Of a stretch of 64,000 nt of DNA, positions 41,403 through 49,761 are shown in pieces; position 1 is the stretch's first letter, and each line of letters starts with the position of its first letter. This DNA comes from Enterococcus_D sp050529585. GTDB lineage: Bacteria; Bacillota; Bacilli; Lactobacillales; Enterococcaceae. The stretch is from positions 1,860,001 to 1,924,000 of the forward strand of contig NZ_CP172882.1 of NCBI RefSeq assembly GCF_050529585.1, in the 5' to 3' direction. A model generated the notes under the pieces. That model saw only the letters and a program-made list of their open reading frames with translations, was not told the origin of the DNA and made no database searches. The position numbers and the translations under genes are program-made.

Positions 41403-42531
41403 CGTACTGAACCCTCCTTTCAACCAACCAGTTCAATCCAGCAAATAGCATGAGGATACCACCTAGCCAAAGGATATTCAGGTAAAAACTGGAAAGTTCC
41501 TGGTAATAATAAAGTTGGTATAAACTCTCACTGATCAAGTTCACTAAGTTGATTTTGCCTATAATCGGTATTGTTGCATCAATCCAGTACTTGATTTGTT
41601 CAGAGCCCATCATACCAGCAAGAAAGCTCATTGCCATCGTCACTGCAGTCAGAATTCCTTCTTTTTGGGCTAAGGACATATTGGGAAAGGCATTGCCCAA
41701 AAGCAAGCCTAACAAAAGCGCACTAAGGGTACCAAGAGCGACAATCACGAATAACCATTGCCAACGTGTACCAAAATCAACTTGATAGATAAAACGATAA
41801 ACACCTAATATCAATAATACTTCTGAAAAAAGCACAGTAAAACTTGCCAATAGATTGGCCAATGTCACTATACTTTTGGGTTTCGGAATCAACGATAAAC
41901 GGATGCCGTTGGGTGATTGATTGGCTTGTTGATCTTGCGCATTCCGCAAGCCCCACATAGTACCATACAGAATTGACATCCCCACCAAGGTAAAAAAGTA
42001 AAAACTTTTGATACTCATCACAGCTTCTTCGTTCCGGACTTGAAAAAGCGGCTCATCCAATGATTGCATCGTTTCTAATACAGCCAAATTGCCCATATCC
42101 ATTTGGCTTTTATAAAGCGCGGCTTGCTGCAAGTATTGATCCATCACACTTTTCATCACGGTCTGACGAATCCCCGCTTGTCCTACATGCAAGAAGATTT
42201 GTTCGCCTTGCAGCTCATAATAGCCAGCGATCTGATCAGCTTCTAGTTGGTTTTTTGCATCATCTGCTGTCAACTGTTCCAATGCAAACATTGCTGTCCC
42301 ATCAGTTTCGATAGAAGCCAACACCTCAACAAAATTTTCCCCCGTCGCAGGTTCTTGAGCATCAAACACAACGGCCGCAGGAATCGTTTCTAAAGTACTA
42401 CCTTGGTCCAATTGTCCGAAAGCTGCGACAAACATCAAACCCAAGATGATAGGAAACGCCAACGTCCAAAACAGTAAAGATTTATTTCTCATCAAAACTT
42501 TTAATCGATAGTAGTATATTTGCCAAAACAT
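41392..42531 (-). CDS. ABC-2 type drug exporter permease (LnrM-like)
   Basis: A 379-residue protein with the same layout as the next permease: membrane helix at about residues 20-40, an extracytoplasmic domain to about 175, then five to six membrane segments. It begins MFWQIYYYRLKVLMRNK at 42531, six bases after AGGAGGTG; an upstream in-frame GTG lies in that site. Two dissimilar permeases after one ATPase indicate a heterodimeric channel. Twelve bases separate it from the ATPase stop. Confidence 0.82.
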   Translation of the reverse strand: MFWQIYYYRLKVLMRNKSLLFWTLAFPIILGLMFVAAFGQLDQGSTLETIPAAVVFDAQEPATGENFVEVLASIETDGTAMFALEQLTADDAKNQLEADQIAGYYELQGEQIFLHVGQAGIRQTVMKSVMDQYLQQAALYKSQMDMGNLAVLETMQSLDEPLFQVRNEEAVMSIKSFYFFTLVGMSILYGTMWGLRNAQDQQANQSPNGIRLSLIPKPKSIVTLANLLASFTVLFSEVLLILGVYRFIYQVDFGTRWQWLFVIVALGTLSALLLGLLLGNAFPNMSLAQKEGILTAVTMAMSFLAGMMGSEQIKYWIDATIPIIGKINLVNLISESLYQLYYYQELSSFYLNILWLGGILMLFAGLNWLVERRVQYDAL

Positions 42532-42543
42532 GTTGGTCACCTC

Positions 42544-43476
42544 CTAATCTCGCAACTCTTTGCCGGTTATTTCTAGGAAAACGTCATTTAGTGTAGCTTC
42601 TTTGGTACTGATTTTTCCATATGAAATATCCGCTTCTTGCAAAACAGTCAAAATTGGGAGTAAATCATCATTCAAATGTGTGGACGTGACAGTCAATTCA
42701 CCATCAACATAGCTGATTTCTTCGACCGACAGTTGATTGTTTATTGTTTCAACCAAATGTTCTGGTAAGAAAGGAACGGCAATCGTTAAACGATCCGTGG
42801 TACGGACCATATCTTTCAGCTCTTCTTTCGTTCCTTTGGCGATGACTTGCCCTTGATCCATGATGACGATCCGGTCACACAGCAGTTCAACTTCCTCCAT
42901 ATAGTGAGTGGTATAAACGATGGTAGCCCCTTGGCGATTCAATTCTTTGATACTTTCTAATATCTTATTTCTACTTTGAGGATCGACGGCAACCGTCGGT
43001 TCATCTAAAAAAATCAGTTCTGGTTTATGAGCGATCCCACATGCAATATTCAAACGGCGTTTCAATCCGCCACTTAGTTCATGCGGATAAAACGTCAAAA
43101 AGGTTTCTAAGCCAACTAACGCCACGACTTCCGTGATCAACTCCTGCCTTTTTTTCTTATCCGCTACATACAAACCGCAAAAATAATCGATATTCTCATA
43201 CACAGTCAACTCTTCAAAAACTGCTACATCTTGTGGAACTACACCAATTTTGGCTTTCACTTCATAATTATCAGCGGCCATTTGTTGTCCGAATAGACAA
43301 ATCGATCCTTTGTCAAATTTTAGCAAAGAAAGCATACAATTGATGGCCGTCGTTTTGCCGCTACCGTTAGGCCCTAATAAACCTAGAATTTCGCCCTCAG
43401 CCACCTGTAGATCAATATGATTTAACGCAATCAGATCATCGTAACGCTTCACCAATTGACTGATTTCAATCATCAT
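42544..43476 (-). CDS. ABC drug exporter ATP-binding protein (LnrL-like)
   Basis: A 310-residue ATPase: Walker A GPNGSGKTT, Q-loop VPQDVAVFEELTVYENIDYF, signature ELSGGLKRRLNIACG, Walker B LIFLDEPTVAVDPQSR, H-loop YTTHYME. The LSGGLKRR signature and the roughly 80-residue C-terminal domain ending in LNDVFLEITGKEL are typical of DrrA/LnrL-type drug-exporter ATPases. I use the ATG at 43476, nine bases after GGGG; a TTG two codons upstream is less likely. It is divergent from the two-component genes. Confidence 0.9.
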   Translation of the reverse strand: MMIEISQLVKRYDDLIALNHIDLQVAEGEILGLLGPNGSGKTTAINCMLSLLKFDKGSICLFGQQMAADNYEVKAKIGVVPQDVAVFEELTVYENIDYFCGLYVADKKKRQELITEVVALVGLETFLTFYPHELSGGLKRRLNIACGIAHKPELIFLDEPTVAVDPQSRNKILESIKELNRQGATIVYTTHYMEEVELLCDRIVIMDQGQVIAKGTKEELKDMVRTTDRLTIAVPFLPEHLVETINNQLSVEEISYVDGELTVTSTHLNDDLLPILTVLQEADISYGKISTKEATLNDVFLEITGKELRD

Positions 43477-43562
43477 CCTCAAAAACCCCTTTCAAAATAC
43501 GCTATAATCTGACTATAATAAAGATATCAGGTACTTGCTAGTGACCTTTGACCAAAATATCC

Positions 43563-43576
43563 ATGACAAATGTCAT
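43563..43576. promoter_or_regulatory. Perfect palindrome upstream of the sensor kinase
   Basis: ATGACA-AA-TGTCAT, a 14-bp perfect inverted repeat five bases before the kinase ribosome binding site, in the divergent region shared with the exporter. It could be the operator of the neighbouring NarL-type regulator. Confidence 0.45.
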
Positions 43577-43591
43577 ATAAAGGAGTCTGGT

Positions 43592-44667
43592 ATGGATAAA
43601 AGCCGTACATTGATTGAATCTACTCTCTTATTATTGGTTTCTTTGTCTTTGATGATCGGTCAAGGATTTGATGCCCAGCAAATCATCTATTTCCTAACAG
43701 CTGTTTTTTTGATGGGTGTCAGTTTCTTGTTGCCAAAGTCTGCGCGTTGGGTCGTGATAGCAGGAATCATCCCTCTATGCTATTTTTGGTCTGACCTAAC
43801 GTTCTTTCTCCCTTGCTTATTGCGCATATTGCCAGTACAATCCAAAATCGTTGATGCTGTTGCCTTTTTTGGTTTTGTGTGGGACTTTTCCTCCTGCAAT
43901 TTCCTGCTTTGGCTGTTGTCTTGATGTTCCTGATGGTGTTGAGCCTATACTTACGACAAAAAGACCAAGCCATGACAGCTTTGACACAAAAGTTTCTCAC
44001 ATCAAAAGATAGTCATTGGGAAAAACAACAACAATTAGCCAAACAAAATCAACAACTGTTGGAAACCCACGAGACAAAGCTAGCGTTGCAAATTGCGGAA
44101 GAACGCAATCGTATTGCAAGAGATATCCATGACAATGTCGGCCACTTGCTATCACGAGCACTTTTGCAAATCGGTGCATTAGAAACAATCAATCAAGAAT
44201 CCACGTTGCAAGAACCGCTGTACCAGCTCAAGCAGACCGTTGATACCGGCATGGATCATATTCGCCTCAGTGTCCATGATTTGCATGCAGATTCCCTCTC
44301 ATTTGCCGAGGCTGTCCAAAATTTGGTGACGATCGAAGAATTGTGTCCAGTAGAGATTCAAGGAACAGTATTCGAAGACTTATCTGAAAACCAGCAAAAC
44401 TGTTTGTTGATGGTGATGAAAGAAGCAATAACGAACACGATCAAGCATAGTCAAGCGACTTTGTTGGTGTTCCACTTCAAAACATTGCCAGCATTTTACC
44501 GCATGCAGATTCGCAATGATGGTGTAACTGCATGCGATCAGCCAAAAACAGGTATTGGCTTGCAAACAATCCAACAACGAATCCGGACAATCAAAGGACA
44601 AGTCCATATAGTGCAAACAGATACACATTTCCAATTGACGATTACCATACCAAAGGAGCCTACATGA
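43592..44667 (+). pseudogene. Histidine kinase split by a frameshift (HisKA_3 type, LnrJ-like)
   Basis: The first reading frame starts at 43592 (AAAGGAG upstream), MDKSRTLIESTLLLLVSLSL..., and encodes about four membrane segments before stopping at 43924. The frame one base back, open through 43861, continues the membrane region (LFLLQFPALAVVLMFLMVLSL) and encodes the cytoplasmic kinase: coiled linker, the phospho-His motif IARDIHDNVGH, and an HATPase_c domain ending in KEPT* at 44667, with its N-box KEAITNTIKHSQ. The two frames can be joined at the T6 run 43865-43870; one more T gives a normal kinase of about 358 residues. This may be a real mutation, a sequencing error or slippage-dependent expression. 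A separate start (GTG 43879) has no ribosome binding site. Confidence 0.8.
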
Positions 44668-45296
44668 TGATCAATGTAATCATTATTGATGATGATCCCT
44701 TCGTTACGACTTCATTAAAAACGATTTTAGAAAGCACAAAAGAAATACGTGTATTAAAAGTCGGCCATTCTGCTGATGATGCGATAACGCTTTATCAAAC
44801 ATTTAGACCAGATGTCTTACTAACAGATATTCGCATGGGCCAACAGACTGGATTAACGGCTGCCAAAGAGATTCTGAGACAATTTCCTGACGCTGTTATT
44901 TTGCTGTTGACTACATTCAAAGACCAAGTCTATATCCGAGAAGCTATTGCTGTGGGTGTAAAAGGCTATTTGATCAAACAAAATCTTGATGCCATTATCC
45001 CTTCAGTCAAAGCTGCACATAAAGGGCAAGTTGTCTTCGGTACCGAGATTGTTTCAACATTTACACAAATGTTGAAACCAATACCGCAAGCCAAGGTACA
45101 AGATCCTTTATCCGATCGTGAACTGCAGATCATCAAAGAAGTCGCTGCCGGCAAAAACAACAAAGAAATTGCTGAAACACTTTTTCTGAGTGATGGAACG
45201 GTACGTAACTATATCAGCCAACTATTAGAAAAACTGTCCTTGCGGGATCGCACACAGCTGGCGATCTATTACTATCAACACTTACATGAGCCTTAG
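44664..45296 (+). CDS. NarL/FixJ-family response regulator (LnrK-like)
   Basis: A 210-residue regulator: receiver domain with acidic pocket DDD (residues 9-11), phospho-acceptor D55 in LLTDIRMG, T in LLTTFKD and K in YLIKQ; C-terminal LuxR-type HTH (LSDRELQIIKEVAAGKNNKEIAETLFLSDGTVRNYISQLLEKL). It starts at MMINVIIIDDD (44664) with AAAGGAG five bases upstream and an ATGA overlap with the kinase. All signalling residues are intact although the partner kinase frame is broken. Expected target: the divergent ABC exporter. Confidence 0.92.
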   Translation: MMINVIIIDDDPFVTTSLKTILESTKEIRVLKVGHSADDAITLYQTFRPDVLLTDIRMGQQTGLTAAKEILRQFPDAVILLLTTFKDQVYIREAIAVGVKGYLIKQNLDAIIPSVKAAHKGQVVFGTEIVSTFTQMLKPIPQAKVQDPLSDRELQIIKEVAAGKNNKEIAETLFLSDGTVRNYISQLLEKLSLRDRTQLAIYYYQHLHEP

Positions 45297-45302
45297 ACAT
45301 AC

Positions 45303-45335
45303 AAAAAAAGCATTGAATAAATCAATGCTTTTTTA
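45303..45335 (+). terminator. Terminator of the two-component operon
   Basis: AAAAAAAGCATTGA / TCAATGCTTTTTT around ATAAA, a few bases after the response regulator stop. Confidence 0.9.
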
Positions 45336-45363
45336 GCTATGCTTATTTTCTGGCACAACACGC

Positions 45364-45591
45364 CTAAGGATTGCCTGGGTTTCCTGGATTGATTGGATTA
45401 TTTGGCGTGTTAGGTGGAAAGATCGGTGCTTTATCCAAGGTCTTTTCCAGCTTAGATTCTCCCTCAGTCTCACGATCTGTATCCGGGCTTTTATCCAATT
45501 CATACTCTTTTTCCATCTCGTCTAATTTTTTGAAGTCACTAGATGATTCTTTGGCTAACTTTGCTAATTTATCTTCTGTTTCTTTGGCCAT
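45364..45591 (-). CDS. Small acidic protein with Pro/Asn/Gly-rich tail, unknown function
   Basis: A 75-residue protein beginning MAKETEDKLAKLAKESSSDF, highly charged and helical over residues 1-55 (many Lys, Glu and Asp), ending in a low-complexity PPNTPNNPINPGNPGNP tail. No signal peptide, membrane segment or known domain. AAAGGAGG lies ten bases before the ATG, and a cre-like site and a plausible -10 (TATGCT) lie upstream, so I consider it real. Disordered or coiled-coil structure is likely. Confidence 0.6.
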   Translation of the reverse strand: MAKETEDKLAKLAKESSSDFKKLDEMEKEYELDKSPDTDRETEGESKLEKTLDKAPIFPPNTPNNPINPGNPGNP

Positions 45592-45645
45592 AAAAACAAC
45601 GCCTCCTTTTGATTTTAGCTTAGCATATCTTTGCTAAAAACCGAA

Positions 45646-45659
45646 AGAAAGCGCTCACT
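45646..45659. promoter_or_regulatory. cre-like site upstream of the small acidic protein gene
   Basis: AGAAAGCGCTCACT matches TGWAANCGNTNWCA at 12 of 14 positions and lies where the -35 of a minus-strand promoter would be. Confidence 0.5.
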
Positions 45660-45685
45660 TTCTTTGTATATTCGTTTATTAGAAA

Positions 45686-48274
45686 TCAACGTTTTGCTAA
45701 AAAATCATAAGGCGTGGTATCCCCCATACCAATCATCGGATCAACCAATTGATTGATGACCATTGCATTTGTTAGCGTTCCTGTCGTCAATGTTTCTTCC
45801 ACTATATCAGATGTAGGTACTGCCTCAACTTCTTTCGCCGCTTGATTTTCTTTAATTAGCGGCTCGGAGAATAAATCGATTGGTTGATGATTTGACGCTT
45901 TCGGTTCTTTTGCCGCTTGAGACAATGTCGGTTTATCTCTACTATCCACCGGTTCTCTCGCGCTTGGCGTATCATTGAATGGATCATCTGCTTCTTCATA
46001 TTGCGCAAGTTTCGCCCGCTGTAATGCAGTCATTTGATCCGTACCGTTGATCCGTTCCTTCAGTGTCGTCAATCGAATGGCTGACTCATTGACAACACAA
46101 GTTTGATAGGCTTGCGGTTCGCCAAGCAAAATCAACATCTCTTTGCTGCGGGTCACAGCTGTATAAAGCAGATTCCGCTGCAACATGCGTTGATATTGAT
46201 GAACCATCGGCAAGATGACCATTTGAAATTCGCTGCCTTGCGATTTATGGATCGAGCAACAATAGGACAATGTAATTTTGTTCCATTCATTGCGCTTGTA
46301 CGTGACTTCATTCGCATCAAAACGTATGATCAATTCGTCAACTTTATCTTCTGATTGTTTGGCAAGCGTAATACCAACGATTTGGCCCATATCCCCATTA
46401 AAAACATTGTCTTCCGGTGAATTGACCAATTGCAGCACTTTGTCACCGATCCGATAGACCGTCTCATTGAAAGCAACTTCTTTTTTAGACCCATCATTGG
46501 GATTAAAAATCCCTTGCATCATTTTATTTAACGCATCAATACCCGCAACCCCACGATACATCGGAGCCAAAACTTGGATATCCTGCGGCGTGAACCCCTT
46601 ATCTTTGGCTCTTTTGACAATTTGGGCAATCAGCGGTTCGATTTTATACGCATCACAAGCAAAAAAAGAACGGTCTTTTTGATTCTTGGTAAAGTCCGCT
46701 GGCAATTGGCCATTTTTAATGGCATGAGCCAAAGGAATAATGCTTGAGCCATCGCCTTGCCGATAAATTTCCGTCAATTCTTGTTGCGGAATTGCTTCGA
46801 TCGCCAGCAAATCATGAAGTACTTGACCAGGTCCCACAGAAGGCAACTGGTCTTTATCGCCAACAAAAATCACTTGCATATTGGTAGGGATCGATTTAAA
46901 TAACGTATTCGCCAACCAAGTATCCACCATAGACATTTCATCAACGATCAATAGACCACCTTCTAATTCTTTGGCACTCACACTTGGGGCTTTCTCTCGA
47001 CCATTCAAACCTAACAAACGATGAATCGTGCCACTAGGCAAACCTGTGGTTTCGTTCATCCGCTTAGCGGCCCGACCAGTTGGTGCTGCAAGCAAAATCG
47101 GGAAGGTTTCGTCACTATATTTTGACGGTTCCAAATCAAGATCATTCAGCTCCGCAAACAACTGGACAATCCCATTGATTACAGTCGTCTTACCTGTCCC
47201 TGGGCCCCCAGTCAATATAAATAACGGTGAGCGAATTGCATCTTTGATGGCTTCTTCTTGGGAAGCACCGTAAGTGATGCCCAACTGTTTTTCTATTTTG
47301 CGGATCGTTTTATTGATTGTCTTTTCTGGATACTTGATTTCTTTTTTTCGTGCCAATAACCGGTCAATGGAATTGGCGATTCCCCACTCGGCAAAGTACA
47401 AACTGTTTTCATATAATTTGGTTTCTTCTTGCTGGATCTTGCCTTCTTCCACCAACTCAATGATCACATTGGCTAAAGCCTCCGGGTCAATTTCAACTGG
47501 TCGGCTCTTTTCTAATAAACGCAGTGTTTGATCCAGCAAATCTTGGGCAACGCTATAGGTATCTCCGCTTTGCATAGCTTGTGCAAAAATTTGATGCAAA
47601 ACTGCTGCTCTGAAACGCTGGGGTGAGTCGGCTTCGATACCCAGTTGTTCGGCAATACTGTCTGCACGCTTGAACCCAATCCCTTCGATATCTTCAACCA
47701 GCTGATAAGGATTTTCTTCAATGATCGATAATGCTTCATTACGATACGCTTGATAAATCGCAAATGATAATTGACTCCCGAAGCCATAGCGATTCAATCC
47801 AACGATCACTTGATCCATGCCATGATTTTGACGGATCGTATCCACGATCATCTGTTGTTTGCTCTGATTCAAGCCATTGATTTGGGCCAATAATGAGGGA
47901 TCTTCCAAAATCTGGTCGATGGCATTTTCTCCCAAAAGATCCACGATTTTCTCTGCCGTCTTCTTACCGATCCCCGGAAATTTTTCACTAGAAAGATAGT
48001 TGATCAATCCTTGTTCGGAAGTGGGTTGCTCCTGCTGGTAGCTTTCCGCTTTCAGCTGGACCCCATATTTGGGATGATTGACCAATTCACCAAAGAAGCG
48101 ATACTTCTCTTCTTCTTGAATTTCGCCAAAACTGCCCGTCACAACGATTTCACTCTCTTTATAATCAGCGTTGTTTTCAGTCACTTTGACCAACATTACT
48201 TTATAAAAATTGCTCGGGTTTTGAAAAAAGATGGCGGCAACATGGCCGACAAAAAAAAGTTTTTCTGGAATCAT
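45686..48274 (-). CDS. recD2: RecD2-type 5'-3' DNA helicase
   Basis: An 862-residue SF1B helicase that functions without RecBC, in replication-fork and repair processes. N-terminal OB-like domain, then helix-hairpin-helix repeats (FPGIGKKTAEKIVDLLG; IEGIGFKRADSIAEQLG), then the motor: Walker A TGGPGTGKTTVING (motif I), LLAAPTGRAAKRM (Ia), LLIVDEMSMVD (II), FVGDKDQLPSVGPG (III) and late motif SYCCSIHKSQGSEF plus YTAVTRSKEMLILLG (VI). The C-terminal 100 residues are low complexity but end in a conserved-looking IGMGDTTPYDFL. The start has AAGGAG seven bases upstream. Confidence 0.94.
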   Translation of the reverse strand: MIPEKLFFVGHVAAIFFQNPSNFYKVMLVKVTENNADYKESEIVVTGSFGEIQEEEKYRFFGELVNHPKYGVQLKAESYQQEQPTSEQGLINYLSSEKFPGIGKKTAEKIVDLLGENAIDQILEDPSLLAQINGLNQSKQQMIVDTIRQNHGMDQVIVGLNRYGFGSQLSFAIYQAYRNEALSIIEENPYQLVEDIEGIGFKRADSIAEQLGIEADSPQRFRAAVLHQIFAQAMQSGDTYSVAQDLLDQTLRLLEKSRPVEIDPEALANVIIELVEEGKIQQEETKLYENSLYFAEWGIANSIDRLLARKKEIKYPEKTINKTIRKIEKQLGITYGASQEEAIKDAIRSPLFILTGGPGTGKTTVINGIVQLFAELNDLDLEPSKYSDETFPILLAAPTGRAAKRMNETTGLPSGTIHRLLGLNGREKAPSVSAKELEGGLLIVDEMSMVDTWLANTLFKSIPTNMQVIFVGDKDQLPSVGPGQVLHDLLAIEAIPQQELTEIYRQGDGSSIIPLAHAIKNGQLPADFTKNQKDRSFFACDAYKIEPLIAQIVKRAKDKGFTPQDIQVLAPMYRGVAGIDALNKMMQGIFNPNDGSKKEVAFNETVYRIGDKVLQLVNSPEDNVFNGDMGQIVGITLAKQSEDKVDELIIRFDANEVTYKRNEWNKITLSYCCSIHKSQGSEFQMVILPMVHQYQRMLQRNLLYTAVTRSKEMLILLGEPQAYQTCVVNESAIRLTTLKERINGTDQMTALQRAKLAQYEEADDPFNDTPSAREPVDSRDKPTLSQAAKEPKASNHQPIDLFSEPLIKENQAAKEVEAVPTSDIVEETLTTGTLTNAMVINQLVDPMIGMGDTTPYDFLAKR

Positions 48275-48293
48275 GGTGCCGCTCCTTCCTATA

Positions 48294-48947
48294 CTATAAT
48301 AAGGCGTCTAATCCCGCTTGATCAGCCAAAAAGCTGGCATCATTCCATTGTGTCAGCTTGTACGGCATTTGATCAGTTTGACCCGTTTCCAAAATGCTCA
48401 AGCTGTTGTTGACCAAACCACCTTGTTCTCTCAACTGAGCAAGGGTTTTGCCAGCAAGCCATTGGATTGCTGCAGTCAATGAGGCACCATGACCCACGAA
48501 CAATAACGGGCCTTGATGTTGTGATACTGCTGTGACAACCACTTTTTCGATCCGAGCCAATGCTGTTTCGATTGGTTCACCATGAAATACACTTGGATCA
48601 TATTGATCCAGATGGTTGCGTAGTCGATCCAATTCTTCGGGGTATTTTGCATGCATCTCATCGATCGATTGACCTTCTAAGTCGCCTAAACCCAATTCCC
48701 GTAAATCATCTGTATAAATGATTTCAACAGGATGTAACAAACGGGCCTGAATCCCTTGCGCGGTTGTCATCGCTCTTAATGAGGTGCTGGCATAGATTTT
48801 TTCAAAAGGAACGTCTGCGATGTGATTGCCCAGCAAGTCGATTTCTTGATAACTTTGAGGCAATAAAGGGGAATCCCCCAACATTCCTTGAAAACGTCTT
48901 GCTTGGTTCCATTCCGTTTTTCCATGACGTGTAAAATATAATTGCAT
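48294..48947 (-). CDS. Histidine phosphatase superfamily protein
   Basis: A 217-residue protein, MQLYFTRHGKTEWNQARRFQ..., with the catalytic RHG motif at residues 7-9, the conserved Arg and Glu of the phosphate pocket (STSLRAMTTAQ, DLRELGLGDLEGQ) and the second His in LLFVGHGASLTA. It belongs to the phosphoglycerate mutase-like branch-1 family; the substrate cannot be specified. The ATG at 48947 lies eight bases after GAGG; a TTG one codon upstream is possible. It is in a trmL-phosphatase-recD2 gene run. Confidence 0.85.
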   Translation of the reverse strand: MQLYFTRHGKTEWNQARRFQGMLGDSPLLPQSYQEIDLLGNHIADVPFEKIYASTSLRAMTTAQGIQARLLHPVEIIYTDDLRELGLGDLEGQSIDEMHAKYPEELDRLRNHLDQYDPSVFHGEPIETALARIEKVVVTAVSQHQGPLLFVGHGASLTAAIQWLAGKTLAQLREQGGLVNNSLSILETGQTDQMPYKLTQWNDASFLADQAGLDALL

Positions 48948-48963
48948 CAATCAGACCTCACTT

Positions 48964-49467
48964 TTAATCGATTTTGTCATTTTCATAATGATGCGTCAAT
49001 TCTAATTGGGGAAATCCTTGTTGACGCAATACTTCATAAATTATCAAGGCAGCAGTATTCGATAAATTCAAAGAACGCACATGGGTGTCGTTCATAGGGA
49101 TACGCAAACATTGATCCGCGTGCTCCCGCATAAACGTTTCTGGCAAACCGGTCGTTTCCTTGCCAAAAATAAAAAACTGATCATCGGCAACTGTGTAATC
49201 GACTTGTGAATAGACACGATTGGCAAATTTAGAAATCAAATACAAAGGGCGCTCCCCCAAGAATGACATAAAAGCTGGTAAATCTTTATGATACGTGATC
49301 GACACATCGTGCCAGTAATCTAATCCAGCTCTTTTCAGGTGTTTATCATCCGTTGAAAAGCCTAAAGGTTCAATCAAATGCAAGTGGGTATTTGTCGCCG
49401 CACAGGTACGCGCAATGTTACCTGTATTGGCAGGAATTTGAGGTTCAAAAAGAACGATGTGATTCAT
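48964..49467 (-). CDS. trmL: tRNA (cytidine/uridine-34-2'-O)-methyltransferase
   Basis: A 167-residue SPOUT-class methyltransferase modifying the wobble base of leucine tRNAs. The sequence MNHIVLFEPQIPANTGNIARTC, the SAM-knot motifs FGKETTGLPE, CLRIPMNDTHVRSLNLSNTAAL are all diagnostic. The start has AAGGAGACC upstream. Its own promoter can be proposed at 49510-49538. The three-hairpin RNA element ends about 115 bases before the start. Confidence 0.95.
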   Translation of the reverse strand: MNHIVLFEPQIPANTGNIARTCAATNTHLHLIEPLGFSTDDKHLKRAGLDYWHDVSITYHKDLPAFMSFLGERPLYLISKFANRVYSQVDYTVADDQFFIFGKETTGLPETFMREHADQCLRIPMNDTHVRSLNLSNTAALIIYEVLRQQGFPQLELTHHYENDKID

Positions 49468-49509
49468 AAAACGGTCTCCTTTTCATGTGGCCAAAGCCAA
49501 TTGATTCTA

Positions 49510-49538
49510 ATTGTATCTATAGTATCATATTTTGCCAA
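49510..49538 (-). promoter_or_regulatory. Proposed promoter of trmL
   Basis: Minus strand TTGGCA, 17 bases, TACAAT, some 43 bases before the start codon. Confidence 0.6.
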
Positions 49539-49582
49539 AATTGTTTTTGCCTTGTTCTAACTTGTCAACAGTCATTTGGACA

Positions 49583-49696
49583 TAAAAAAAACGTACCAAC
49601 TCGGTGTCGATCACTGCGAGTCGTTACGTTAGTGAAGCTCTTTTCACTAACTTTTATCAGAACAGGAACCTGATAAAAACCAATGAAAAATGACTT
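49583..49696 (-). ncRNA. Three-hairpin RNA element, candidate small RNA or trmL leader
   Basis: On the minus strand three perfect or near-perfect hairpins follow each other: TTTTATCAG/CTGATAAAA (49652-49678), GTTAGTGAA/TTCACTAAC (49628-49651) and a 13-bp terminator stem (49591-49629) running into eight Ts. Two bases are shared by the last two stems. A promoter (TTGCAT, 17 bases, TATATT at 49703-49731) lies just upstream, right after the rlmA stop codon. It has no open reading frame. It may be an independent small RNA of about 110 nt or an attenuator leader; the separate trmL promoter favours the first. I do not recognise the family. Confidence 0.65.
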
Positions 49697-49702
49697 GAGA
49701 AT

Positions 49703-49731
49703 AATATATCACTCCCATGGCATGAATGCAA
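49703..49731 (-). promoter_or_regulatory. Promoter of the three-hairpin RNA
   Basis: Minus strand TTGCAT, 17 bases, TATATT; predicted start at about 49696. Confidence 0.65.
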
Positions 49732-49761
49732 GGGTAAATAACAAAAAAATTCAAAATCTTT

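Noticed and set aside
49583..49630. Resemblance of the terminator region (ACACCGAGTTGGTAC then Ts) to the 3' end of Cas9 tracrRNAs
   Set aside because: The similarity is limited to the last hairpin; the anti-repeat and nexus sequences are missing and no cas gene or CRISPR repeat is in the window.
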